Assembly: GCF_042651965.1 (NCBI RefSeq)
Contig: NZ_JBHSDY010000005.1
Location: forward strand, 310,001-374,000
Direction of reading: 5' to 3'
DNA from: Castellaniella hirudinis
GTDB taxonomy: Bacteria; Pseudomonadota; Gammaproteobacteria; Burkholderiales; Burkholderiaceae_B
DNA length: 64,000 nt
Part shown: positions 19,012 to 27,146 of the stretch, piece after piece
Layout of the letters: each line of letters opens with the position of its first letter
Numbering within the stretch: the first letter of the stretch is position 1
The notes under the pieces: generated by a model
The model's input: the letters and a program-made list of their open reading frames with translations, nothing else
Told to the model about the DNA's origin: nothing
Databases searched by the model: none
Translations under genes and position numbers: made by a program

Positions 19012-19530
19012 TCAGGCGGAGGGGGCGGGGCGCAGGTCGTGCAGTTCGGTGCCCAGCAGCCGGTCGTGCAGGAACTGGCCCTGGGGATCGATCCAGGTCC
19101 AGAGGAAGAGGGTGAACGGGGCGCCGACGATCAGCAGATCGAACGAGGCCCAGCCCGTCGCGTGCGACAGCCCGGCGATCGCCAGGGCGGCCAGCAGCGG
19201 CAACGGCCACAGCAGCAGGTAGCGCAGCAGCATGCGGATGCCCCGCAGGGGGCGGCCGCCGCGATCCGTCAGGCGGATGTTCCAGGTCTTCATCGGCAGG
19301 GTCTGGCCGCCGCGCCGCCAGCAGGCCAGGAAATAGACGCCGATGGCCAGAAACAGAAACACCTGGCGGCCGTGGCGCAGCATCAGGCCGCTGCGGCTCT
19401 GGGTCAGGGTGTCGAACAGATACCCCGCCAGAAACACCACACCAAAGAGCAGCACGCCCTCGTACATCATGCAGGCAAAGCGGCGCAGGCGCGGCGGAGC
19501 GGTCGGGACGGCCGGTGCGGAAACGGACAT
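19012..19530 (-). CDS. RDD family membrane protein
   Basis: 172 residues with an RDD-domain layout: an N-terminal RRFACMMYEGVLLFGVVF helix where the family's first Arg-Asp pair sits (here Arg and Glu), several membrane segments, the conserved QTLPMKTWNIRLTDRGG loop and a terminal HDRLLGT motif (usual form HDxxxxT). Function is unknown; it may be a transport or stress-related membrane protein. The ATG at 19530 is preferred because in-frame upstream codons run through two terminator hairpins. Confidence 0.8.
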   Translation of the reverse strand: MSVSAPAVPTAPPRLRRFACMMYEGVLLFGVVFLAGYLFDTLTQSRSGLMLRHGRQVFLFLAIGVYFLACWRRGGQTLPMKTWNIRLTDRGGRPLRGIRMLLRYLLLWPLPLLAALAIAGLSHATGWASFDLLIVGAPFTLFLWTWIDPQGQFLHDRLLGTELHDLRPAPSA

Positions 19531-19571
19531 GGCGCGGCGGATGGGCTTTTGAAAACCATCCATTATCGCTG

Positions 19572-19600
19572 AAAAAAAGCGCCCCACGCCTTGGGGCGTC
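19572..19600 (-). terminator. Intrinsic terminator, second of a tandem pair
   Basis: On the reverse strand CGCCCCA-AGGCG-TGGGGCG (19598-19580) is a 7-bp GC stem followed by CTTTTTTT. It ends the transcript of the 62-residue protein gene and isolates the RDD gene. Confidence 0.85.
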
Positions 19601-19606
19601 CCGGCG

Positions 19607-19636
19607 GCAAAACAAAGGCCGCCCGATGGGGCGGCC
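19607..19636 (-). terminator. Intrinsic terminator, first of a tandem pair
   Basis: On the reverse strand GGCCGCCC-CATC-GGGCGGCC (19636-19617) is a perfect 8-bp stem followed by TTTGTTTT. It begins 22 nt after the stop of the 62-residue protein gene. Confidence 0.85.
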
Positions 19637-19657
19637 CTGCGACTCAGCCGGAGCGGC

Positions 19658-19846
19658 TTAGTGGGCGGTGCGGACCGTGTGGTGCACGCGGCCTTCGGGC
19701 GTCTTGAAGAAGCCGGCGATCTTCTGGAACAGGTGCTTGACGGCGTGGTCCAGCGCAAATTCATGCTGGGCTTCGATGGCTTCTTGCAGCAGTTGGCGTT
19801 CCAGGGCGTCGGTCAGGCGGATGTCGGTGGTTTGCAGGTTTTTCAT
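19658..19846 (-). CDS. Uncharacterised 62-residue protein
   Basis: The product (MKNLQTTDIRLTDALER at the start, VHHTVRTAH at the end) is charged and mostly helical in appearance, with an amphipathic central stretch (RQLLQEAIEAQHEFALDHAV) and no membrane segment or cysteine. I recognise no family. It is a self-contained unit: a near-consensus promoter at 19893-19922, a leader of about 40 nt, then two intrinsic terminators. That investment suggests abundant expression. The promoter is embedded in palindromes, so it is probably tightly regulated. It lies next to the detached methyltransferase remnant and was probably the original downstream neighbour of that gene. Confidence 0.75.
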   Translation of the reverse strand: MKNLQTTDIRLTDALERQLLQEAIEAQHEFALDHAVKHLFQKIAGFFKTPEGRVHHTVRTAH

Positions 19847-19881
19847 AGCAAGTCTCTTCACTTGAAAAGAGCGTTTCGCTC

Positions 19882-19922
19882 GGGTTAACCCTATTATAGG
19901 GAAAACCCTAGGTGTTATGCAA
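19882..19922 (-). promoter_or_regulatory. Strong promoter with overlapping palindromes
   Basis: On the reverse strand TTGCAT (19922-19917) and a perfect TATAAT (19898-19893) are 18 bp apart. The -10 sits inside CCCTATTATAGGG (19889-19901), and the perfect palindrome GGGTTAACCC (19882-19891) covers the expected start point. Another CCCTA half-site lies at 19906-19910 within the spacer. It serves the 62-residue protein gene. Confidence 0.7.
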
Positions 19923-19940
19923 GTCCCTGGATGGCTGACC

Positions 19941-19963
19941 GGGTCCGGCCGGTTGCCGGACCC
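19941..19963. other. Perfect 9-bp hairpin after the methyltransferase remnant
   Basis: GGGTCCGGC (19941-19949) and GCCGGACCC (19955-19963) pair around CGGTT. It lies 21 nt beyond the remnant's stop codon, so it may be the original 3'-end hairpin of the RNA methyltransferase transcript. There is no T-tract. Confidence 0.45.
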
Positions 19964-19983
19964 TGGAAGTGTGGCCAAAACCC

Positions 19984-20043
19984 TACGCCCGGTCCCGATA
20001 GCCGGCCGCCACCAGCTCGAACTGGAACAAGCGCCGTTGTGTC
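19984..20043 (-). pseudogene. Detached 3' end of the RNA methyltransferase gene
   Basis: Read on the reverse strand this segment encodes RRLFQFELVAAGYRDRA followed by TAG. Its last 16 residues equal the C-terminus of the intact methyltransferase whose stop is at 27143-27145. A 43-bp block (19987-20029) is identical. Further 5', an 11-bp block (20031-20041) is shared after a 14-bp gap, and then homology fades. The TRAP permease stop codon lies in the boundary (20042-20044). There is no start codon or upstream coding part, so it is a remnant marking the far end of the inserted cassette. Confidence 0.85.
19987..20029 (-). repeat. Direct repeat, distal copy (attachment-site-like)
   Basis: 43 bp identical to 27147-27189, starting GCCCGGTCCCGATAGCC on the + strand. 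It lies in the methyltransferase remnant. Confidence 0.9.
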
Positions 20044-21973
20044 ACTGGGTCGATCCGCGGCTTTGCCGCCGGCCGCACACCAGTTGCGAGACAGCGATCG
20101 TTGAGAGCAGAAGCAAGCCTGCACCCAGCAGCATGGGGGCGGGGGAGATCAGGAGGATGCCGGCCACGAACAGGCCCAGCCGCTCGAATGGACGGGCATG
20201 GTTCAGAAGATAGCCCGACATGGCGGCGCTGACGCAGGTGATCGCCAGCAATGTCATGGTGATCGAAAACAGGTAGTGGCCGAGGCTCGCGTCCTCCAGC
20301 AGCAGGATCGGGTTCAGCATGAACGCGTACGGCACGATCACGGCGCCCACTGCGAGCTTGAAGGCGATGACGCCGGTGCGCATGGGATTTGCGCCCGCGA
20401 TACCGGCGCCCGCGTAAGCGGCCAGGCACACTGGAGGGGTGATGTCCGCCAGAATGCCGAAATAGAACACGAACATATGCGCGGCGATCACGGGCACGCT
20501 GAAGTGTGCGGCCAGGATGGGCGCGGCGACCGTCGCCGTCACCACGTAATTCGCCGTGGTGGGCAGGCCCATGCCCAGCACCAGGCAGGCCAGCATGGTC
20601 ATGATCAGGGTCAGCGAGAAATAGCCCGATGCGATTTCAATGACGCCGGCAGCCAGTTTGCCTCCCAGGCCCGTGATCGTGACGGTGCCCGCGATGATCC
20701 CGGCCGTGGCGCAAGCGGCGATGACGGGCAGCGCAGCGCGTGCGCCGGCCGCCAGCAGGCCCGCCAGGCGGGCCAGGCCCATCCGGTCCTCGGCGGAGAA
20801 CCCGCTGACGATCAAGGTCACGCCGATTGCCAGCAGGGCGGCGAAAGTCGGCGTCCTGCCGATCAGCAGGGCCACGACGATCGTGAGCAGGGGGGCGAAC
20901 AGGTAGCCTTTCCTGAGGATCAGGCTGCGCGGGGGCAACTGATCCCGGCGCAGCCCCGTGATGCCCATTCTCTTCGCTTCGAAGTGTACCGAGAGGAAAA
21001 TGCCGAGAAAGTACAGGATGGCGGGTCCGGCGGCCAGGACGATGATCTCGTTGTAGGGTACGCCGGTCATGGCGGCCATGATGAAGGCGGCCGCCCCCAT
21101 GACAGGGGGGGCCAGTTGCCCGCCGGTGGAGGCGGCCGCTTCGGTGGCGCCCGCGAACTCCGGGCGGAATCCGGCCTGTTTCATCATGGGAATGGTGAAG
21201 GACCCGGAAGCTACGGTATTGGATACCGAACTGCCGGAGACCATGCCTTGCAAGCCGCTGGCGATCACGGCGGCCTTGGCAGGGCCGCCGGTCAGCCGGC
21301 CCACTGCCAGGAAGGCGATGTCGGTGAAAAACTTGCCGACGTTGGTATGGATCAGCACCACCCCGAAGAACAGGAACAGGTAGATGAATGTCGCCGAGAC
21401 CTGGATCGGCGTGCCGAATACCGAGGAGGTGGTGAAGAACGCCTCGGTTGCCAGCCGGTTCCAACTGAGGCCCGGATGGGTGAAGACCGGGCTATGGTTG
21501 CCGAACAGGCTATAGGCGAGCGCACCCAGGGCGATGAGGACGATCGGCAGACCGACGCTGCGCCGTGTGGCCTCCAGCACCAGGGCGATTCCCACCGTAG
21601 CCGCCGCGATATCCAGGCCGCTGTAGCCGAACAGGATCGCATCGTCGACCAGCCGTTCGTAGTTGAACAGGATGTACAGGCAACTGGCGGCGGCCAGCGA
21701 GGCCAGCAGCAAGTCGATGATTCTGCGCGGCCTGGAGTCTACGGCCCGCGCGCTGGCCGGGTACACCAGGAAGATCAGTGCGCAGGCCAGGCCCAGGTGG
21801 ACGGCCCCCTGGACGATCGAGACGTAGGACCCGAAAAACGCCGTATAGAGTTGGAACAGGGTCAGCAGTGTGCCCAGGAGAAATGCGGACTTGCGCCATC
21901 GCGTGGTGCTCTGCTGCTGTTCACCCTCGATCGGGATATTGAGCGCTTGGCTTTCGTCTGTTGTCCGGGTCAT
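20042..21973 (-). CDS. TRAP transporter fused permease (TAXI-type, DctQM fusion)
   Basis: About 643 residues with some 16 or more hydrophobic helices. The small (4-TM) and large (12-TM) TRAP membrane subunits are fused, as is usual when the binding protein is of the TAXI class. SGLQGMVSGSSVSNTVASGSFTIP (split here: SGLQGMVSGSSVSNT then VASGSFTIPMMK) and GMGLPTTANYVVTATVAAP are the family's conserved loops. It couples Na+ or H+ to uptake of an organic anion. ATGs at 22006, 21991 and 21973 are possible; 21973 has the best upstream purine run. The binding protein gene ends 10-43 bp upstream. Confidence 0.92.
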   Translation of the reverse strand: MTRTTDESQALNIPIEGEQQQSTTRWRKSAFLLGTLLTLFQLYTAFFGSYVSIVQGAVHLGLACALIFLVYPASARAVDSRPRRIIDLLLASLAAASCLYILFNYERLVDDAILFGYSGLDIAAATVGIALVLEATRRSVGLPIVLIALGALAYSLFGNHSPVFTHPGLSWNRLATEAFFTTSSVFGTPIQVSATFIYLFLFFGVVLIHTNVGKFFTDIAFLAVGRLTGGPAKAAVIASGLQGMVSGSSVSNTVASGSFTIPMMKQAGFRPEFAGATEAAASTGGQLAPPVMGAAAFIMAAMTGVPYNEIIVLAAGPAILYFLGIFLSVHFEAKRMGITGLRRDQLPPRSLILRKGYLFAPLLTIVVALLIGRTPTFAALLAIGVTLIVSGFSAEDRMGLARLAGLLAAGARAALPVIAACATAGIIAGTVTITGLGGKLAAGVIEIASGYFSLTLIMTMLACLVLGMGLPTTANYVVTATVAAPILAAHFSVPVIAAHMFVFYFGILADITPPVCLAAYAGAGIAGANPMRTGVIAFKLAVGAVIVPYAFMLNPILLLEDASLGHYLFSITMTLLAITCVSAAMSGYLLNHARPFERLGLFVAGILLISPAPMLLGAGLLLLSTIAVSQLVCGRRQSRGSTQ

Positions 21974-22015
21974 CTTCACGTCGTCCTTCATGAATCGCGG
22001 GGCCATGGGGCGGGT

Positions 22016-23032
22016 TTAGTCCTTGATGATGCCTTTGTCCTTGAAATATTGTTCGGCCCCGGGATGGAGCCGCAGGTTCAGATTCGGCGGAATCGCGGTA
22101 TTGACGTCGATGGCCTGTTTGGCCGGCAGCGTCAGGTCGCCGGCATGTTCATAGAGCGTTCGCGTCAATTCGTACGCCAGCTTTGGGCTGACCTTGGCCT
22201 TCGAGGCGAACAGGCAGGACCAATCGGAAACGGTCTGCACCGGCTCCTTGGCGAAGCCGTAGCTGCCGGCTGCGATGGTATAGGGTGAAAAGTCGCTATG
22301 GGCCAACAGCGATTGGAGCTGCTGCGGTTCGATGGACAGCAGGCGCACGCCGCCCTTGGCCGACTCCAGCTCCTGCAAGCCGGGGAAGGGCACCGGCTGG
22401 ACGTCGAAGATGGCATCCAGATTCCCGTCGCGCAGGCGCTGGCGCGCGCTGTCGGAGGCTTCGGAGAAAGCCTGGTAGTCGCCGTCGGACAAGCCATAGG
22501 CGCTCATCAGCGCCTTGGAGGCAAGCTGGTTTGCCGAACCGGGCGCGCCGATGGCCACCCGCTTGCCCTTCAGGTCGCCGATGGACCGGATTCCGGTATC
22601 CGCCAGTGTGAACGCATGCAGCGCATACGGCTCAAGGCAGCCGAGCAGGCCGACAGGCTCGGTATTGACGTTCTTGTATTTCCCTTCGCCGCTGAGGACG
22701 AGCTTGGCGGTGGTGGCTTGCGCCAGGCCGAGTTCGATCTCGCCGCGGCTGATCTTGGCGAGATTGTCCACCGAGCCGCTGGTTTGGATGGCCGATACGC
22801 GCAGATCAGGGATGTCGATACGCTTTTCGAAGATATTCGCGTACTCCGACCCCATGGTGTAGTACCCGCCGCCGGGGTTGGCGGTCCCGAGCTGCAGTTT
22901 GCTTGTGTATGCGCTCCCCCGGTCGGGGCCGTCCGCGGCGATGGCCGTGGCCGTCAGGACCGTGGCGCACAGCGACCAGGCGGCCGCGGCCAGGCACATT
23001 TTTTTCCGGTGGCTGAATGTTTTGGTGTGCAT
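22016..23032 (-). CDS. TAXI family TRAP solute-binding protein
   Basis: 338 residues. A cleavable signal peptide is evident (basic start, hydrophobic stretch to ~30, TAIAADG). The mature part opens with LQLGTANPGGGYYTMGSEYANIF, the defining TAXI N-terminal segment, and later has GDLKGKRVAIGAPGSANQLAS. It captures the ligand in the periplasm and delivers it to the fused permease encoded just downstream. AGGAGGAG lies before the ATG. The ligand is not predictable from sequence; the CoA synthetase and crotonase genes upstream suggest a carboxylic acid. Confidence 0.93.
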   Translation of the reverse strand: MHTKTFSHRKKMCLAAAAWSLCATVLTATAIAADGPDRGSAYTSKLQLGTANPGGGYYTMGSEYANIFEKRIDIPDLRVSAIQTSGSVDNLAKISRGEIELGLAQATTAKLVLSGEGKYKNVNTEPVGLLGCLEPYALHAFTLADTGIRSIGDLKGKRVAIGAPGSANQLASKALMSAYGLSDGDYQAFSEASDSARQRLRDGNLDAIFDVQPVPFPGLQELESAKGGVRLLSIEPQQLQSLLAHSDFSPYTIAAGSYGFAKEPVQTVSDWSCLFASKAKVSPKLAYELTRTLYEHAGDLTLPAKQAIDVNTAIPPNLNLRLHPGAEQYFKDKGIIKD

Positions 23033-23111
23033 GCTGAAGTCTCCTCCTATTGCATCTTGGTATGGTAAAGAGTCCGCCGCCGATTGGAAGGAATCGGCGA
23101 CGGGCCGGGGC

Positions 23112-25256
23112 TTACGGGGCGGATATCAATCTGACGTCGGCGATATGCAGTCCCGATTGGTTCAGGATGACAGGGTTGAATTCCAGATCCGCCAGGTTCT
23201 CCATCCGCAAGGAGGATGCGCCGATGTCCACGATGAAGCGGGCGAGCGTGTCCATGTCTATCGAGGGCAGGCGGCGATAACCGGCGAGGATCTTCGCAAT
23301 ACGGGTTTCAAGAATCATTTCCTTCGCTTCGAGCTCGGTCAGCGGCAAGGCGCGAAAGGCGATGTCCTGCAGGGCCTCGATGGTCACTCCGCCGGCTCCG
23401 AAGGCGATCATGGGGCCGAAACCGGGGTCCACCGTGACGCCGATCAGCAGCTCCGTGCCGGCATCGATCATGGGCGTCACGATCACGCCGCGGATGGCGC
23501 TGTCCGGATGCGCGCGGCGCACGGCTTCGACCATACCGGTCCAGGCCGTCTCCGCCAGATCCTCGCCGACGTTCAAGCGCACTCCGCCTACATCGGATTT
23601 GTGGGATATGCCGTCGGCGACGATCTTGAACGCGCACGGGCGGCCCAGCGCCGCGACGTGGGCGCGGGCTTGCGCCGCATTTTCCGCGAACAGCCAGGGG
23701 CCCGTATCAACGCCGGCTGCGGCCAGCGACGCGCGCGCCTCGGGCTCGGAGAGCACGGATGCCGTGCGTTGGCCGGTCGGTCGGGCGTACCGGCCCAGCG
23801 CCTGCGCATCGGTGCGTTGCGCCGCGGTTGCCAGCCAATGGCTGCGCCGCACCAGCGCCTGCACGCAGGATACGGCATGCTCGATGGAGCCGAGCACGGG
23901 AATGCCATGTTCGCGCAAGTGCTGGTGGGCGGCGGGCCGCCGATGCTCATAGCAGCTATGCACCACGACCGGGAATTTGCCGGCGGCCGCGGTCCGGCCG
24001 ATGTCCAGGCAGGCCGCGTTTTCCTGCACCTCGTCCTCGGGATCGAATCGCAGGTGATATCCGCCCAGCAGGCCTACGACCAGGATCACCCCCACGTCGG
24101 GCTCCGATTGCAGCAGTTCGATGCATTGCGCGAACAGGCGCGGCGATGCGTCGCCGGCGCTGGCCACGTCGATCGGATTGCTGACCGCAGCCGTTGCGCC
24201 AAGATACCGGTGCAGGGCCTGGCGGGCCTGTTCGGACAGCGTCGCCAGACGCAGGCCGGCGGCTGTCAGGCTGTCGGCGGCCAAGGTCGCGTGCCCGCCG
24301 CCGTCGCTCACGATTGCGACGCCCTTGCCGGCTTTGGGCAGGGGCAGGCTGGACAGGGCCCCGGCCACGACTGCCAGTTCGTCCACGCGCTCTACCTGGA
24401 TGATGCCGGCCTGCCCGAGCAGCCCCGTGGCGACCCGGTCGGAGCCCGACACCGAGCCGGTGTGCGACAGCGCCGTGTGGCGGCCTGCTTCCGAACGGCC
24501 GCCGCGTACGAGCACGATGGGGCACCCGCGGCTGACCTCGGCGGCGGTTGCGATCAAGGCGCGGCCGTCATGCAGCCCCTCCGCGTGCACGGCGATGGCC
24601 TTCGTGCTGGCCCGCCGGCTGAATGCCAGGATCAGTTCCGCGACATCGACATCGGCCTGATTGCCCAGGCCGGCGTACGCGTCCAGGCCCGGAGTGCGGT
24701 GGTGCTCGATATCGGCCAGCAAGGACAGCAGCATGTTGCCGCTTTGCGTCACCGCGCTGATGGGGCCGATGCGGCACTGCTGCTTCAGGCCTACCAGGTC
24801 GGCGCCATGGTTGAAATTGATGATGCCGGATGTATTGGGGCCGATGACCCTGATGTCGTGGGTTGCGAGAAAGGATTGCAAGGCCTCTTGGCGCCGGGCC
24901 CCGTCCGGACCCGACTCCTTGAATCCACTGGCGAGGATGACCGCGCCGGCGACCCGCCGGCGGCAGCACGCCTCCAGTATCGGGATGACCTGGTCCGCCG
25001 GCCTGGCGATGACGGCGAGATCCAGCTCCAGGGGCAGTTCATCGATACTGGACAGGACCGGTATCCCGAGGATGGCGCCGCCTTTGGGGTTGATTGGATA
25101 GATCGGATGCGGGTAGCCGTTGCGAACCAGGGATTCGACGATCTGGTAGCCCCGCTTCCTGGCGTCGGAGGACGCTCCCACGATCGCGATCGAGCGTGGC
25201 TCCATCATGCGGTCGACGGCGCTGTCCTGTTCCATGTCCATGCTGCACAAGTCCAT
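23112..25256 (-). CDS. NDP-forming acyl-CoA synthetase (CoA-binding plus ATP-grasp)
   Basis: 714 residues. In order: a CoA-binding Rossmann domain (PRSIAIVGASSDARKRGYQIV), two succinyl-CoA-ligase-like domains with the phosphohistidine region SVSGSDRVATG/ALSHTGSVSG, and a C-terminal ATP-grasp domain (KIVADGISHKSDVGGVRLNV, FGAGGVTIEAL, DLEFNPVIL). Such enzymes make acyl-CoA from the acid and CoA with NTP going to NDP and phosphate. The family includes acetate- and feruloyl-CoA-forming members. The ATG at 25256 follows AGGGAG that overlaps the crotonase stop. The acid used is unknown; the transporter downstream presumably imports it. Confidence 0.9.
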   Translation of the reverse strand: MDLCSMDMEQDSAVDRMMEPRSIAIVGASSDARKRGYQIVESLVRNGYPHPIYPINPKGGAILGIPVLSSIDELPLELDLAVIARPADQVIPILEACCRRRVAGAVILASGFKESGPDGARRQEALQSFLATHDIRVIGPNTSGIINFNHGADLVGLKQQCRIGPISAVTQSGNMLLSLLADIEHHRTPGLDAYAGLGNQADVDVAELILAFSRRASTKAIAVHAEGLHDGRALIATAAEVSRGCPIVLVRGGRSEAGRHTALSHTGSVSGSDRVATGLLGQAGIIQVERVDELAVVAGALSSLPLPKAGKGVAIVSDGGGHATLAADSLTAAGLRLATLSEQARQALHRYLGATAAVSNPIDVASAGDASPRLFAQCIELLQSEPDVGVILVVGLLGGYHLRFDPEDEVQENAACLDIGRTAAAGKFPVVVHSCYEHRRPAAHQHLREHGIPVLGSIEHAVSCVQALVRRSHWLATAAQRTDAQALGRYARPTGQRTASVLSEPEARASLAAAGVDTGPWLFAENAAQARAHVAALGRPCAFKIVADGISHKSDVGGVRLNVGEDLAETAWTGMVEAVRRAHPDSAIRGVIVTPMIDAGTELLIGVTVDPGFGPMIAFGAGGVTIEALQDIAFRALPLTELEAKEMILETRIAKILAGYRRLPSIDMDTLARFIVDIGASSLRMENLADLEFNPVILNQSGLHIADVRLISAP

Positions 25257-25266
25257 GGTCCGCTCC

Positions 25267-26040
25267 CTACTTGCCGGAGAACCGGGGCGTTCGCTTTTCG
25301 GCGAAGGCGCGCACGCCTTCAAGCCAATCATCGGTCCGCATGATATCCAGCAAGGCGCGCGCCTCGGTCCTGAACACGTCGTCCGGGGGCGTTGAGGTAT
25401 TGATGGCCGCTTTGATCACGGCCATGGAGACCGGCGCATTGGCGCATAGGATGCTTGTGATGTTGGCGGTCGCCGCCGCCAGGCCTTCCTGCGGGACTGC
25501 GGCATTCGCCAGCCCGCAGCGCACCGCTTCCGCACCGCTGATGCGCCGGCCGAACAGGAGCAGTTCGGCCGCCTTGCGCAGACCCACCAGCCGGGGCAGG
25601 CGGGTCGTCACGCCGCCGCCGACATAGGTCCCGATGGCGGATTCCGGAAAGCCGATCATGGCATCTTCGGCGATGACCAGGAAGTCGGCGGAGGTGGCGA
25701 TTTCGGCGCCGCCGCCGATCGCGTAGCCATGCACCTGGGCCACCACGGGAATGCGCATGCGCTGGATCTGGGCGCAGACCTCCTGCCCCAGCATGACGTA
25801 TTCGGTTCGTTCCCGTTCGGAGCGCTGTCCGGAGCCGTGGGCCTTCAGATCGGCGCCCGCGCAGAAGGCCCTGCCCTGGCCGGACAGCACGACGCAGCGG
25901 GTCTGGCCGTCCGTTTCCGCTTCCCTCAAGGCGGCAAGCGTCTGTTGGTAGAGCGGTTCGTTGACCGCGTTGAGGCGCTCGGGCCGGTTGAAAACGATGT
26001 GGAGGCAATGGCCTTCACGGTGCGTGACGACTTCTGGCAT
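25267..26040 (-). CDS. Enoyl-CoA hydratase/isomerase (crotonase) family protein
   Basis: 257 residues. The oxyanion-hole segments are FCAGADL (59-65) and GYAIGGGAEI (105-114). Both glutamates needed for a hydratase are present: E113 in GGGAE and E133 in GFPESAIGTYVGGG. That favours hydration over feruloyl-CoA lyase-type chemistry, where the first position is usually not Glu. It is the first gene of the cassette operon, with GAGAAG before the ATG, and probably acts on the CoA ester made by the adjacent synthetase. No dehydrogenase or thiolase follows in the cassette, so later steps must be encoded elsewhere. Confidence 0.9.
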   Translation of the reverse strand: MPEVVTHREGHCLHIVFNRPERLNAVNEPLYQQTLAALREAETDGQTRCVVLSGQGRAFCAGADLKAHGSGQRSERERTEYVMLGQEVCAQIQRMRIPVVAQVHGYAIGGGAEIATSADFLVIAEDAMIGFPESAIGTYVGGGVTTRLPRLVGLRKAAELLLFGRRISGAEAVRCGLANAAVPQEGLAAATANITSILCANAPVSMAVIKAAINTSTPPDDVFRTEARALLDIMRTDDWLEGVRAFAEKRTPRFSGK

Positions 26041-26115
26041 TCTGTCTTCTCGATGAGGTGTGGTTGATTGGCATGCCCGGGGATTGATTGACTGTATGCC
26101 GCGAACTAATTACAG

Positions 26116-26133
26116 TCCAATATAAATATTGGA
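26116..26133. promoter_or_regulatory. LysR-type operator between the cassette regulator and operon
   Basis: TCCAATATAAATATTGGA is a perfect 18-bp palindrome with an AT-rich core in the 107-bp divergent gap, 15 bp before the LysR ATG. This fits the usual autoregulatory site of LysR proteins. The surrounding gap is markedly AT-rich compared with the genes. Confidence 0.65.
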
Positions 26134-26147
26134 TGGATTGATGCAAT

Positions 26148-27146
26148 ATGGGCATTAATATAGACATTCGCCATATGCGGGTGGTCCTGGCGGTGCTGGA
26201 CAACGGCGGCTATACCGCCGCGGCCGGCAAACTCTATGTCTCGCAATCATCGATCAGCAGAACCATCCAGGAAGTCGAGTCGAGCCTGGGCGTGGCCTTG
26301 TTTCGCCGCACGACGCGCAGCGTCGGCCTGACGCCGGAGGGCGAGCGTTTCGTGGCTGTTGCGCGCACCATCGTGGCCCAGTTCGAGAAGGGGCTGAATC
26401 ATTTTTCCGGTTATCTGGCGGGACGGAGCGGTTCCGTCCGGCTGGCCACGGTCAGTTCGGTGGCCAGCACCCTGTTGCCGGACATCCTGTCGCGTTTCTG
26501 CCAGCAACGCCCCGAGGTCGAAGTATCCATACAGGACGGTTTCTCGGAGGAAATATTGGCGCAGGTATCGGGCGGAGACGTCGATTTCGCCGTCACCGCC
26601 TTGCACAGGACGCCGCCGGACCTGCAGTCGGAAACTCTGGCGACGGATCGTTTCGTTTGTATTTTCCGTCCGGACCATCGCTTCGCCGCCATGGCGCAAG
26701 TGACATGGGCCGATCTGCAGGACGAACCCATCATCGCCTTCGACCAGAAGAGCAGCATCCACCTGCAGCTCCATGAGCTGGCGCAAAAGCTCGGGATTTC
26801 GCCCAAAGCCTTGCTGCATGTCAGGGAAGTCAATGCGATCGGCGGCCTGGTGTCTGCCGGAATAGGCGTCACCATCCTTCCGTCGCTGCTGCTGCCGACG
26901 GTCCAGTTCGTCAGCCTGGACTACAAGGTCGTCCGGAGTCCGGTGCTCGAGCGGAAAATCTGTCTCGTCTACGACGCGCTCCGGCCGCTGGCGCGGCCCG
27001 CCCTGGACTTGATGGACGCCCTGCGTGACGCCCGGGATCACCACATGCGGCTGCCCCCCGAGGCGCGCTGGAGCAAGCGGCAGGGCAGGCGGGCCGTCGC
27101 AACGCCCGGAGCGGGCGCATCGGGCCGCGCCGGGACTCGCGCCTAA
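26148..27146 (+). CDS. LysR family transcriptional regulator
   Basis: 332 residues. The N-terminal winged helix (IRHMRVVLAVLDNGGYTAAAGKLYVSQSSISRTIQEVE; read as helix-turn-helix ~17-45) and the C-terminal periplasmic-binding-like effector domain (~95-300) are clear. It is divergent from the crotonase-synthetase-TRAP operon, so it is probably its activator with the acid or its CoA ester as coinducer. It ends with a tail of about 30 residues rich in Arg, Gly and Ala, longer than is usual, running up to the cassette junction. Its TAA overlaps the convergent methyltransferase stop by 2 bp. Confidence 0.92.
   Translation: MGINIDIRHMRVVLAVLDNGGYTAAAGKLYVSQSSISRTIQEVESSLGVALFRRTTRSVGLTPEGERFVAVARTIVAQFEKGLNHFSGYLAGRSGSVRLATVSSVASTLLPDILSRFCQQRPEVEVSIQDGFSEEILAQVSGGDVDFAVTALHRTPPDLQSETLATDRFVCIFRPDHRFAAMAQVTWADLQDEPIIAFDQKSSIHLQLHELAQKLGISPKALLHVREVNAIGGLVSAGIGVTILPSLLLPTVQFVSLDYKVVRSPVLERKICLVYDALRPLARPALDLMDALRDARDHHMRLPPEARWSKRQGRRAVATPGAGASGRAGTRA

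Noticed and set aside
19983..20429. A frame joining the methyltransferase remnant to sequence inside the TRAP gene
   Set aside because: Only the last ~16 residues are homologous to anything; the rest is an alternative frame of the permease, so it is a remnant and not a gene.
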